From Deltaproteobacteria bacterium (GTDB lineage Bacteria; Desulfobacterota; DAOWOC01), in the NCBI GenBank assembly GCA_030642225.1, contig DAOWOC010000040.1, forward strand, positions 1-7,631: a DNA stretch of 7,631 nt, written 5' to 3'. Below the pieces are notes generated by a model. The model worked only from the letters and a program-made list of their open reading frames with translations. It was not told the origin of the DNA and searched no databases. Below, in pieces: positions 1 through 6,627 of the stretch. Position 1 is the stretch's first letter; the number at the start of each line of letters is the position of its first letter. The position numbers and the translations under genes were made by a program.

Positions 1-720
1 ATACAAATCTCAAGTCATATGCATGATTATATTGTTGATCCGCTTTTAATTGAAAAAATTTCAATATTAAATAATATTTTTGAGAATCCTTCCATTATAA
101 AGGTTTTTCACGCTGCGGAGAATGATATTATTGCCTTGCGCAGGGATTTGGGGTGCAAGGTGAAAAATTGTTTTGATACATTTTTGGCTGCCCAGCTGAC
201 AGATCATCCTAAGATGAGCCTTGCAGGGCTGTACGAAGAATTTTTCGGGATAAAACATAATAAACGGATGCAGCGCTCAGACTGGGGGAAAAGGCCGCTT
301 TCCTCCATGCAGATTAAATATGCGCAGATGGATTCATATTACCTGCTGCCTCTTTCCTATCTTATGGAAGATGAGTTGTTAAGCAAAGGGCTTATTCCTA
401 AAGCAGAAAAAAAGTTCAGGGCGGTTGAGAGCAAAGAGGCAGCACAAAGATTATTTAATGAAAATGATTATATGAAGATTAAAGGGTCTAAAAAACTTTC
501 CTCTAAGCAAAAAGAGAGTTTGAAAAAACTTTATCTTTTTAGAAATAAAGAGGCACAGAGATTGGATAAGGCGCCTTTTCGTGTATTGAATAATCAGACT
601 ATGGTAAAACTTTCCAAATTTCCACCATCTTCCGCAGCTAATTTGTCGGGTTATCCAGGGATATCTAAGTATTGGAAAAGAGATAAACTTAATGCCCTGT
701 ATGAATGTATTGAAAATTGA
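1..720 (+). CDS. rnd: Ribonuclease D, 3' portion (5' end outside window)
   Basis: This is a DEDD-family 3'-5' exoribonuclease; RNase D trims the 3' ends of tRNA precursors and other stable RNAs in the cytoplasm. The frame is open from base 1, and the six codons before the first ATG (base 19) read IQISSH, matching the conserved stretch just before the IDPL-type motif of the family. The ATG at 19 is therefore internal and the gene starts upstream. Of the 239 visible residues, Exo II is HAAENDI (about 37-43, D42) and Exo III is YAQMD (Y107, D111). The Exo I DxE motif is lost beyond the edge, roughly 50 residues upstream. An HRDC domain fills about residues 171-239. The protein ends after this one HRDC domain, whereas E. 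coli RNase D has two, so the full protein would be near 290 residues. The radical SAM gene follows after 21 bases. Confidence 0.9.
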   Translation: MQISSHMHDYIVDPLLIEKISILNNIFENPSIIKVFHAAENDIIALRRDLGCKVKNCFDTFLAAQLTDHPKMSLAGLYEEFFGIKHNKRMQRSDWGKRPLSSMQIKYAQMDSYYLLPLSYLMEDELLSKGLIPKAEKKFRAVESKEAAQRLFNENDYMKIKGSKKLSSKQKESLKKLYLFRNKEAQRLDKAPFRVLNNQTMVKLSKFPPSSAANLSGYPGISKYWKRDKLNALYECIEN

Positions 721-741
721 CTTTATGTAACTGGTTTTAAA

Positions 742-2019
742 ATGGCAAATCTTATATTTGCAGATGATAATGGAGTAATTTATAACCATCCTTATCTTGA
801 GCTGGTTGGGGCATCTGCAAGGGAAAACCGGTTGATACATCAGAAACACCTTATTGATTTGCCGGAATTCAGCAAGCTTTTTTATTTATTTAAATGCCCT
901 CCCATTGGTTATGATCCACATAAGAAAAAATATATTACATTAAAATCCTTCAGGATTGGTAAAAGGCTTATAAAATGTCATAGTGTCGGGGCATTTATGC
1001 CCCCTGGTTTTGTGCGCACCTTTTTGCCTGCAGCTGACTATAAAGACAAAGATTATATCTTGCCCATGTGGTCATATACAGCAGTTGGTTTTGAAAACGG
1101 GATATACAAGGTATGCGGTTTTCAGGTAGAGTATAATAATACATGGGATCCGATAAATTATGATGATGATATTGTTTTGCCACAGGTCGAACGGTTGAGG
1201 CCTTTATATCCTCAAAACAGACTTTTTGAACATCTTGAAAATTGTGCCCTTAACAATCATTGTTTTGCAGCAAAGAATCTTTTTTTAAACAGGTGGGAAG
1301 CCCCTTTGCCAATAAGCCGTAGTTGTAATGCACGGTGTCTCGGGTGTATTTCGCTTCAGCCGGAGCAGGGATGTGAGGCATCTCATGGCAGGATAGAATT
1401 TACGCCCACGGTTGAAGAGATTGCTCAGCTTGCGGTTTCTCATCTTGAAACTGCTATTGCGCCGATTGTTTCTTTTGGTCAGGGTTGTGAAGGGGAACCT
1501 TTAACAGAGTGGGCGCTGATAAGGGACAGCATAAAAGAAATCCGTTCTAAAACAAAAAAAGGAACAATCAATCTCAATACAAACGGCAGTATGCCAGTTC
1601 CTTTGCTTCAGATAATCATATCCGGTCTGGATTCCATACGGGTCAGTATGGCGAGTGTTCGTGAGGATATTTATAATGCATATCATCGTCCCGTGAATTA
1701 TGTTTTTAAGGATGTAATAGAGAGTCTTAGAATATGCAGGGATAATGGGCTTTATACCATGATAAATTATTTGATTTTTCCTGGCGTGACTGATCAGGAG
1801 GAAGAATTAGAGTCATTATTTAATTTGCTTCAAAAGACAGATATCAAATTTATCCATTTTAAAAATCTAAATATTGACCCTGATTTTTATTTGGGTATTA
1901 TAAAAAGAGGGAACTCACCATCTTTAGGGATTGAAAAAATAGTTAAAGAGATAAAAAATAATTTTTCAGATGTTCGTATAGGTTATTTTAACCAGCCGAT
2001 AAAAGATCATGGGATTTAA
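742..2019 (+). CDS. Radical SAM protein of unknown function
   Basis: The protein has 425 residues. The radical SAM core lies in the second half: C195-x3-C199-x2-C202 (SCNARCLGC) would bind the [4Fe-4S] cluster that cleaves S-adenosylmethionine. A GEP motif (G251-E252-P253) helps bind SAM, and further core strands show LNTNGS (278-283), SIRVSM (298-303) and FPGVTD (346-351). The first ~190 residues form an N-terminal region I cannot assign to a named domain. It ends in a Cys-containing segment (C168, C174) running into the RWEAPLP motif before the cluster. C211 and C249 add further cysteines in the core. I believe this matches a conserved but uncharacterised family seen in anaerobes; that is memory, not a search. 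The substrate is unknown. No good Shine-Dalgarno precedes the ATG, but no alternative start fits better. The gene's last 11 bases overlap the proposed mlaE start, suggesting coupled translation. Confidence 0.88.
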   Translation: MANLIFADDNGVIYNHPYLELVGASARENRLIHQKHLIDLPEFSKLFYLFKCPPIGYDPHKKKYITLKSFRIGKRLIKCHSVGAFMPPGFVRTFLPAADYKDKDYILPMWSYTAVGFENGIYKVCGFQVEYNNTWDPINYDDDIVLPQVERLRPLYPQNRLFEHLENCALNNHCFAAKNLFLNRWEAPLPISRSCNARCLGCISLQPEQGCEASHGRIEFTPTVEEIAQLAVSHLETAIAPIVSFGQGCEGEPLTEWALIRDSIKEIRSKTKKGTINLNTNGSMPVPLLQIIISGLDSIRVSMASVREDIYNAYHRPVNYVFKDVIESLRICRDNGLYTMINYLIFPGVTDQEEELESLFNLLQKTDIKFIHFKNLNIDPDFYLGIIKRGNSPSLGIEKIVKEIKNNFSDVRIGYFNQPIKDHGI

Positions 2020-2875
2020 ACGGGCATTAAAGCTTATGGATATAAAAGAAAAAGAACCCAATAAAAATAACAAATTAATCTCTTATCTTATGAGATTTAA
2101 TATATTTATTGCAATGGGACTTGAAAAGACAGGGACTATGGCGCTTGGGCTTTTTGGTGATGTCGGCAGGGTTCAGGTGTTTCTCCACCTGTCAATTATA
2201 GGGATTTTCAAGGGGTTGCGTATACGGAAGGTAATGGAGCAGGCCTATTATATTGGGAGTAAATCAACTGTTATCATCCTTTTTACAGGTCTTTTTACAG
2301 GGATGGTATTAGGGCTCCAGGGATATTACGGCCTTCGCAGGGTAGGGTCGGAAGGGATGCTCGGGGCACTGGTTGCCTTGAGTTTAATCCGTGAGCTTGG
2401 GCCGGTTATAGGTTCGCTTATGATTACCGGTCGTGCCGGATCGGCCATGGCCGCAGAATTAGGTACTATGAAGATTACAGAGCAGTTAGATGCATTGGAA
2501 TCTATGGCGATTGACCCGATACATTTTTTGGTTACCCCGAGGTTGGTGGCATCTCTGATTGTCATACCGCTTCTTATTGCAATTTTTATTGTTGTGGGAC
2601 TTGCAGGGAGTTATTTGATTGGAGTTAAATTGCTTGGTATAAATCCCGGGATATACATACATGAAATGGAAAAAAGTATTGTTTTTAAAGATATTTATCA
2701 TTTTTTAATAAAAAGCGAGATATTTGCGATTACTATAACATTAATATCTTCATACAAGGGTTATCATTGCGGGCATGGTGCCATGGGTGTTGGTAAGGCA
2801 ATTACACAGTCGGTTGTTTACTCTTCGGTACTGATACTGATTTGGGATTATATTTTAACATCAATGATGATGTGA
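2009..2875 (+). CDS. mlaE: MlaE-family phospholipid ABC transporter permease
   Basis: This is the integral inner-membrane subunit of the Mla (maintenance of lipid asymmetry) ABC transporter; two copies normally pair with two MlaF ATPases and an MlaD hexamer. The 288-residue product carries the conserved family block GRAGSAMAAELGT (141-153), followed by EQLDALESMAIDPI (158-171) and PRLVAS (177-182). It has several hydrophobic membrane segments, at about 86-105, 118-140, 180-208, 235-250 and 265-285. The family usually begins near the GLEKTG stretch (37-42), so this product has about 30 extra residues, Lys/Asn-rich around 13-22. Start choice is uncertain: ATG at 2009 overlaps the radical SAM gene by 11 bases, while ATGs at 2036, 2090 and 2114 are also in frame, and none has a convincing Shine-Dalgarno. 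The ATPase gene follows after 19 bases. Confidence 0.93.
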   Translation: MGFKRALKLMDIKEKEPNKNNKLISYLMRFNIFIAMGLEKTGTMALGLFGDVGRVQVFLHLSIIGIFKGLRIRKVMEQAYYIGSKSTVIILFTGLFTGMVLGLQGYYGLRRVGSEGMLGALVALSLIRELGPVIGSLMITGRAGSAMAAELGTMKITEQLDALESMAIDPIHFLVTPRLVASLIVIPLLIAIFIVVGLAGSYLIGVKLLGINPGIYIHEMEKSIVFKDIYHFLIKSEIFAITITLISSYKGYHCGHGAMGVGKAITQSVVYSSVLILIWDYILTSMMM

Positions 2876-2894
2876 GTTTTTAAATGGTTGATCT

Positions 2895-3659
2895 ATGGAT
2901 ATTATAAAATGTTATGATATTTTTAAGGCATTTGGGGATCAGAATGTCTTAAACGGTGTTAATCTTAATATTCCCAAGGGTAAGATAACCGTAGTTATGG
3001 GGGCAAGTGGTGGCGGTAAATCCGTTTTTTTAAAACATCTCATAGGGTTGTTAAAGCCTGATCAAGGCCGGATATTGATTGATGGCAATGATATCACAAG
3101 GCTTGGCAGGCGTGAGCTTATGGAAATACGCAGCCGTTTCGGCGTGTTGTTTCAGGGTGGGGCGCTATTTGATTCAATGAATGTTTATGATAATATAGCA
3201 TTCCCTCTTCGTGAAAAAACTACATTGTCTTTAAAACAGATTGCCGATAAGGTCAAAGAATTGCTTGAACAATTAAAATTAACAGGTATGGGTGATAAAT
3301 TTCCTGATGAAATATCCGGGGGTATGAAAAAAAGGGTGGCCCTGGCGAGGGCACTTATAATGGACCCTGAGATTATATTTTTTGATGAGCCTGTTGCCGG
3401 GCTTGATCCAATAATGATGTGGAATATCTTTGGATTAATAAAATCAACTCATGAGCAAAAAAAATATACAGCAGTTATTGTTAGCCATGACATTCCGCAT
3501 ATTTTCAGTATAGCAGAATATGTAGCCATGTTGCATAAGGGAAAGATTGTGGCCTGCGGTCAACCGGATGAAGTTATTTCTTCTCCTTTAAAAGAAGTGC
3601 AGTCATTTATTAATGCTGAAAAATGGCATAATAATCAGGTGGAATATGAAAAAAATTAA
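2895..3659 (+). CDS. mlaF: MlaF-family phospholipid ABC transporter ATP-binding protein
   Basis: This cytoplasmic ATPase powers the Mla lipid transporter. All nucleotide-binding motifs are intact in the 254-residue product: Walker A GASGGGKS (36-43), Q-loop Q87, signature ISGGMKKR (140-147), Walker B IIFFDEP (160-166) with catalytic E165, D-loop GLD (169-171) and switch histidine H198. The GGALFDSM stretch just after the Q-loop (88-95) and the SGGM signature are typical of MlaF rather than generic ABC ATPases. Only a weak GGTTGAT lies before the ATG. The 3' end overlaps mlaD by 14 bases. It is adjacent to mlaE and mlaD in the usual E-F-D order, so function is well supported by both sequence and context. 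Confidence 0.96.
   Translation: MDIIKCYDIFKAFGDQNVLNGVNLNIPKGKITVVMGASGGGKSVFLKHLIGLLKPDQGRILIDGNDITRLGRRELMEIRSRFGVLFQGGALFDSMNVYDNIAFPLREKTTLSLKQIADKVKELLEQLKLTGMGDKFPDEISGGMKKRVALARALIMDPEIIFFDEPVAGLDPIMMWNIFGLIKSTHEQKKYTAVIVSHDIPHIFSIAEYVAMLHKGKIVACGQPDEVISSPLKEVQSFINAEKWHNNQVEYEKN
3637..3643 (+). promoter_or_regulatory. Ribosome binding site deciding the mlaD start
   Basis: AGGTGGA lies just upstream of the ATG at 3646, inside the end of mlaF. It supports that start over the in-frame ATG at 3613, which would add 11 residues with no homology to MlaD and enlarge the overlap with mlaF. Spacing to the start is short (2-3 bases). Confidence 0.6.
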
Positions 3660-4089
3660 TATAGAAATGGCCGTTGGCCTGTTTGTCATAATTGGCCTTT
3701 TGTGTTTGGGATATTTATCAATAAAATTGGGCAAACTTGAATTGATCGGCAATAATTATTATAAGATTTATGCTGTTTTTGATTCTGTTTCAGGTTTAAA
3801 AAGTGGCGCGTCTGTGGAAATTGCAGGGATTGAGGTTGGAAGGGTAGAGAGAGTCTTTTTGAATGATGATGACATGGCTGTGATTGAGCTTAAGATAAAA
3901 AAGGATATTTCTCTTCAGCAGGATGTAGTTGCTGCGATTCGAACTAAGGGTATTATCGGGGATAAATTTATTAAAATTTTGCCAGGGGGTGATGAAGAGG
4001 TGTTGAAAAATGGTGATACTATATTAGACACAGAGACACCTCTGGAACTTGAGGAGATTATAGGTCAGTTTATACATGGCAAGGTTTGA
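3646..4089 (+). CDS. mlaD: MlaD, MCE-domain lipid-binding subunit
   Basis: This is an inner-membrane-anchored MCE (mammalian cell entry) protein; MlaD forms a hexameric ring on the periplasmic side of MlaE through which lipids pass to or from MlaC. The 147-residue product has one N-terminal membrane helix (about 8-27). An MCE domain follows (about 38-116) with GLKSGASVEIAGIEVG (50-65) and the RTKGIIGDKFIKI stretch (99-111). The tail LELEEIIGQFIHG (133-145) matches the helix after the MCE domain in MlaD proteins. It stops right there and lacks the longer low-complexity C-terminus of the 183-residue E. coli protein. The start at 3646 is chosen because of the AGGTGGA site and because MKKINIEMAVG is a typical MlaD N-terminus. 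The gene overlaps mlaF by 14 bases, and mlaC follows after 67 bases. Confidence 0.94.
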   Translation: MKKINIEMAVGLFVIIGLLCLGYLSIKLGKLELIGNNYYKIYAVFDSVSGLKSGASVEIAGIEVGRVERVFLNDDDMAVIELKIKKDISLQQDVVAAIRTKGIIGDKFIKILPGGDEEVLKNGDTILDTETPLELEEIIGQFIHGKV

Positions 4090-4108
4090 CGATTTTTTAT
4101 GAGATTTT

Positions 4109-4125
4109 CAAGGTTTAGAATCTTG
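4109..4125 (+). other. Small hairpin between mlaD and mlaC
   Basis: CAAGGTT and AATCTTG can pair as a 7-bp stem (one G-U pair) around a 3-base TAG loop. No T-tract follows, so it is not an intrinsic terminator. It could affect mRNA stability between the membrane subunit and the carrier gene, or be chance in AT-rich DNA. Confidence 0.25.
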
Positions 4126-4146
4126 TGATCTATTTATCGGGATTTC

Positions 4147-4153
4147 AGGGGGG
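4147..4153 (+). promoter_or_regulatory. Strong ribosome binding site of mlaC
   Basis: AGGGGGG sits 3 bases before the ATG at 4157. It is the most purine-rich initiation site in the mla run, in contrast to the weak sites before the radical SAM gene, mlaE and mlaF. This fits a carrier needed in more copies than the membrane complex, which is inference. Confidence 0.5.
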
Positions 4154-4156
4154 CAT

Positions 4157-4786
4157 ATGTTGTTTAAAATTAAAATTAATATTAATATTATTGTGATATT
4201 TTGTTTTATTTTGTTCTGTTATCTATTAAACATACCTTATGCATATTCTGAAGATGTTATTACTCCCCCTGGCATAGTAATTAAAGATACATTGGATAAT
4301 CTGTTTATGGTACTTGAGCGTGAGGATTTAAAGGCGCCAGGTTTTAAGCAGAAAAGGCGTGAAGCTGTCAAGTCTGCGATATCAATAAGTTTTAATTTCA
4401 GGGAAATGGCTAAACGTACAATTGGAAGGCCATGGCGAACAATGACTGAAAATGAGCGGGATGACTTTACTGTGCTTTTTTCAGATTTTTTATCCATGAC
4501 TTATGGAGATAAAATAGAAGAATATAATAATGAAGAAGTTATGTTCAAAAAAGAGTTAATTTATGGCAGGCGGGCTGAGGTGCGTACTGATTTGATTCAT
4601 GAGGGGGCAGCCTACCCGATGAATTATCGTCTTTTGAATAAGAATAATTCAGGGGGCTGGTTTGTATATGATATTGTAATTAACGGGGTAAGTCTTATTG
4701 TTAATTACAGGTCCCAGTTTAACGGAATAATACGTAAAGATGGTTTAAAAGGGCTTTTTGAAAAGCTCAGGAAAAAAATTAAATGA
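4157..4786 (+). CDS. mlaC: MlaC-family periplasmic phospholipid carrier (Ttg2D-like)
   Basis: MlaC shuttles phospholipid through the periplasm between the outer-membrane MlaA complex and the inner-membrane MlaFED complex. The 209-residue product has a signal peptide: a lysine-bearing start, a hydrophobic core at about 9-26, and a likely signal peptidase I site after AYS (29-31). C21 lies in the hydrophobic core and is not a lipobox. The mature part carries family features: FNFREMAKRTIGRPWRTM (79-96), then ENERDDFTVLFSDFL (98-112), and near the C-terminus GGWFVYDIVINGVSLI (166-181) followed by NYRSQF (183-188). Length is normal for the family. It is the last gene of the plus-strand run; a terminator-like hairpin begins 15 bases after its stop codon. 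No mlaA or mlaB follows. Confidence 0.93.
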   Translation: MLFKIKININIIVIFCFILFCYLLNIPYAYSEDVITPPGIVIKDTLDNLFMVLEREDLKAPGFKQKRREAVKSAISISFNFREMAKRTIGRPWRTMTENERDDFTVLFSDFLSMTYGDKIEEYNNEEVMFKKELIYGRRAEVRTDLIHEGAAYPMNYRLLNKNNSGGWFVYDIVINGVSLIVNYRSQFNGIIRKDGLKGLFEKLRKKIK

Positions 4787-4800
4787 GAAGTCTTTTAAAA

Positions 4801-4824
4801 CAATAATCTATTATTGGTTTTTTT
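4801..4824 (+). terminator. Intrinsic terminator after mlaC
   Basis: CAATAAT and ATTATTG form a perfect 7-bp inverted repeat around CT (in practice a 6-bp stem with a 4-base loop), followed by G and seven Ts. The stem is AT-rich and so weak, but the placement 15 bases after the mlaC stop fits. On the minus strand the same hairpin is followed by TTTT, so it may also slow transcription arriving from cheB. Confidence 0.6.
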
Positions 4825-4833
4825 GATTTATAT

Positions 4834-5952
4834 TTATGAAGCCTTTTTTATGGGTTTGATTGATTTTGTAATTTCAGTGGCAATATACTCTAAAGGGGCT
4901 ATTACATCCACAATTCCTGCCTCGATTGCTTTTTTAGGCATGCCGAAGACCACGCTTGTTTCTTCATCCTGAGCAATAACACGCGCCCCGGTTTTCTTCA
5001 TGTCTGTGAGTCCTTCTATCCCGTCCATACCCATACCCGTCATGATAATGCCTGTTGAATGACCATGATATTGTTCGGCAATAGATCTGAATAAATAATC
5101 AATTGATGGCTTGCAGCTGTTTTCAGGAGGGTCATCTTTTATCCTTATGATTTTATCTTTATTATCAACGCTTTTGACAACCTTCATTTGTTTGTTACCA
5201 GGGGCGATGTAAATATTATTTGGTTTTAAAGACTGTCCATCCTTTGCCTCTGTAACATTTAATGATGTTTTGGAATTTAAGCTCTTTGCCAATGATTCAG
5301 TGAATATGGCCGGCATATGCTGTACAATTAGAATAGGTACTCCAATATCAGGTGGTAGATTTGATATTATATATGAAAGCGCCCTGGGTCCACCTGTTGA
5401 AGCCCCTATTGCAATAATTTTTGATAGATGCCTTTTCCTTCTCTTTATAGCTATCCCTGTTATCTTTTTTATAGATGATATTTTTTTTACTATATTTTCT
5501 TTTATAACTTTTGTAGTTCCGTTAAATATATTATGTATGCTCATTTTACGTTCATATGCCTTTAACATCGGAGCAAGTATTTGTTCAATGGCAGCTTTAT
5601 TCTCTTTGAGTGTCCCTGCTTCAGGTTTGGATATAAAATCAAATGCTCCCAATTCAAGTGCTTTAATGGTCATCTCACTGCCTTTTTGGGTTAGTGAGCT
5701 TAATATGATAGCGCCAATGTTAGAGTTTTTGTTTTGTAATTCATATAATACTTCAAGCCCATTCATTACCGGCATTTCAATGTCAAGTGTCAGGATATCC
5801 GGTTTTAAAGATTTTATACGTGACATGGCTGTTTTACCATTGCTTGCTGTCCCGACAACAGAGACATACGGGAGTTCGGAAAGGATATCTTTTAAGATCT
5901 TACGGTAAAAGATAGAGTCATCAACTATTAAAATTTTTAAGGGTTCGTCCAA
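4834..5952 (-). CDS. cheB: CheB: receiver-regulated protein-glutamate methylesterase/deamidase
   Basis: CheB removes methyl groups from (and can deamidate) glutamyl residues of chemoreceptors, giving adaptation; phosphorylation by CheA activates it. The 372-residue product has an N-terminal receiver domain (about 5-120) with acidic residues D11-D12, phosphoacceptor D57 in DIEMPVMNG, switch Ser at 85/86, K109 in the SKP motif. A lysine/isoleucine-rich linker (about 130-177) leads to the methylesterase domain (about 178-367). Its catalytic triad is complete: S185 in GASTGGP, H212 in VQHMP, D310 in GMGMDG. The start is TTG at 5952: an in-frame TAA lies two codons upstream, the next in-frame ATG is codon 43, which would cut off half of the receiver, and an AGGAA site lies 10 bases upstream. 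It is the last gene of the minus-strand che cluster, 190 bases after cheW. Confidence 0.96.
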   Translation of the reverse strand: MDEPLKILIVDDSIFYRKILKDILSELPYVSVVGTASNGKTAMSRIKSLKPDILTLDIEMPVMNGLEVLYELQNKNSNIGAIILSSLTQKGSEMTIKALELGAFDFISKPEAGTLKENKAAIEQILAPMLKAYERKMSIHNIFNGTTKVIKENIVKKISSIKKITGIAIKRRKRHLSKIIAIGASTGGPRALSYIISNLPPDIGVPILIVQHMPAIFTESLAKSLNSKTSLNVTEAKDGQSLKPNNIYIAPGNKQMKVVKSVDNKDKIIRIKDDPPENSCKPSIDYLFRSIAEQYHGHSTGIIMTGMGMDGIEGLTDMKKTGARVIAQDEETSVVFGMPKKAIEAGIVDVIAPLEYIATEITKSIKPIKKAS

Positions 5953-6142
5953 TTTTTAATATTTCCTTTTTATATGTTTGATGATCTTATGAATGTCCAA
6001 ATTCTTTATTGCATCACATTTTTTGTTATCACAATATAGAGTAAATACGCCTTATACTCCCAAATTTACATGCCAGGCAAATAGGCACAGGCACCTTGAA
6101 TTCAAAGTTTTATTCACAGTTATCAATGAAAGATATATATAA
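5953..6142. other. Non-coding gap between cheW and cheB
   Basis: This stretch of 190 bases has no plausible gene on either strand; every candidate start meets a stop within about 21 codons. It contains several small ordered elements: TTGTTATCACAA with 4-base arms (6023-6034), GAGTA/TACTC arms 11 bases apart (6039-6059), three AGGCA copies (6075-6093) and the perfect palindrome TTGAATTCAA (6096-6105). No hairpin plus T-tract terminator for cheW is visible. The gap may hold a separate cheB promoter or regulator sites; no convincing -35/-10 pair was found. Confidence 0.4.
5962..5968 (-). promoter_or_regulatory. Ribosome binding site supporting the TTG start of cheB
   Basis: On the minus strand this reads AAGGAAA, with the AGGAA core ending 10 bases before the TTG. 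It supports TTG as the true initiator, since no ATG or GTG in frame would keep the receiver domain whole. Confidence 0.6.
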
Positions 6143-6592
6143 TTAAATGGTTAACACCTTTTCTATATTTAAAATTGTGATTAGATTATCTTCTGTTTTG
6201 AGAATGCCGGAAATATATTGGACTTTTATCTCTTCAAGGTTTGATGGGGCAGGTTCAATATCATTTTTGTCGCCGGTAATCACCTCGCCGATTTGATCAA
6301 CAAGTACAGCAATAAATTCTTCTCCAAGATTTATAACCACATTACGGGTTGTTTCTTTTATTATTGTAGATTTTGATAATCCTAACTTTTTACTTAAATC
6401 AATGACTGTTATAATGTCGCCTCTAAGATTGAGTACACCGACAACATATTCAGGTGTGGACGGGACAGGTGTAATATCCATGTTTTTATTTATTTCCTGC
6501 ACCATGTTTATATCAATACCGCAAACAGAACCCCCTGTGTGAAATGTGGTGAGTTTTATATAATCGTAAGATATATTTTTATTATCCCCCAT
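6143..6592 (-). CDS. cheW: CheW chemotaxis coupling protein
   Basis: CheW links chemoreceptors to the CheA kinase in membrane-associated arrays. The 149-residue product is a single CheW domain from about residue 10 to the end. It shows the family hallmark VGVLNLRGDIITVIDL (51-66, with NLRG at 55-58) and the VDQIGEV stretch (98-104). The N-terminal half contains the FHTGGSVCGIDINMVQEI strand-turn region (17-34), where CheW proteins carry their EI/REI-type motif. An AGGG ribosome site (6602-6605 on the plus strand) lies 9 bases before the ATG. The gene begins 35 bases after the cheA stop, so the two are almost certainly co-transcribed. It could serve flagellar chemotaxis or another chemosensory output; the window does not decide. 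Confidence 0.95.
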   Translation of the reverse strand: MGDNKNISYDYIKLTTFHTGGSVCGIDINMVQEINKNMDITPVPSTPEYVVGVLNLRGDIITVIDLSKKLGLSKSTIIKETTRNVVINLGEEFIAVLVDQIGEVITGDKNDIEPAPSNLEEIKVQYISGILKTEDNLITILNIEKVLTI

Positions 6593-6627
6593 GTTTTTCT
6601 GCCCTGTATTGAATAACCGTTTATTGT

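Noticed and set aside
451..849. Open frame of 132 codons on the minus strand
   Set aside because: It is antisense to the HRDC end of RNase D and the start of the radical SAM gene, has no recognisable motif, and would cut across two well-supported genes.
3613..3645. Upstream in-frame ATG giving MlaD 11 extra residues
   Set aside because: The extra residues lie within the mlaF end and do not resemble MlaD; the ATG at 3646 has its own AGGTGGA site and a typical MlaD N-terminus.
5270..5908. Open frame of 212 codons on the plus strand, rich in hydrophobic residues
   Set aside because: It lies wholly antisense to cheB, whose receiver and methylesterase motifs are intact; the hydrophobic look comes from the complementary codons.
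5964..5997. Possible sigma-70 promoter for cheB on the minus strand (TGGACA with TATAAA or CATATA)
   Set aside because: The spacing is 19 bases for the better -10 box, or the -10 matches only 3 of 6 at 17 bases; transcription would begin at or inside the ribosome site. Too weak to call in AT-rich DNA.
6075..6093. Three AGGCA copies as a repeat array or CRISPR-like element
   Set aside because: The units are only five bases with uneven 8- and 6-base spacing; no longer repeat or spacer pattern is present.
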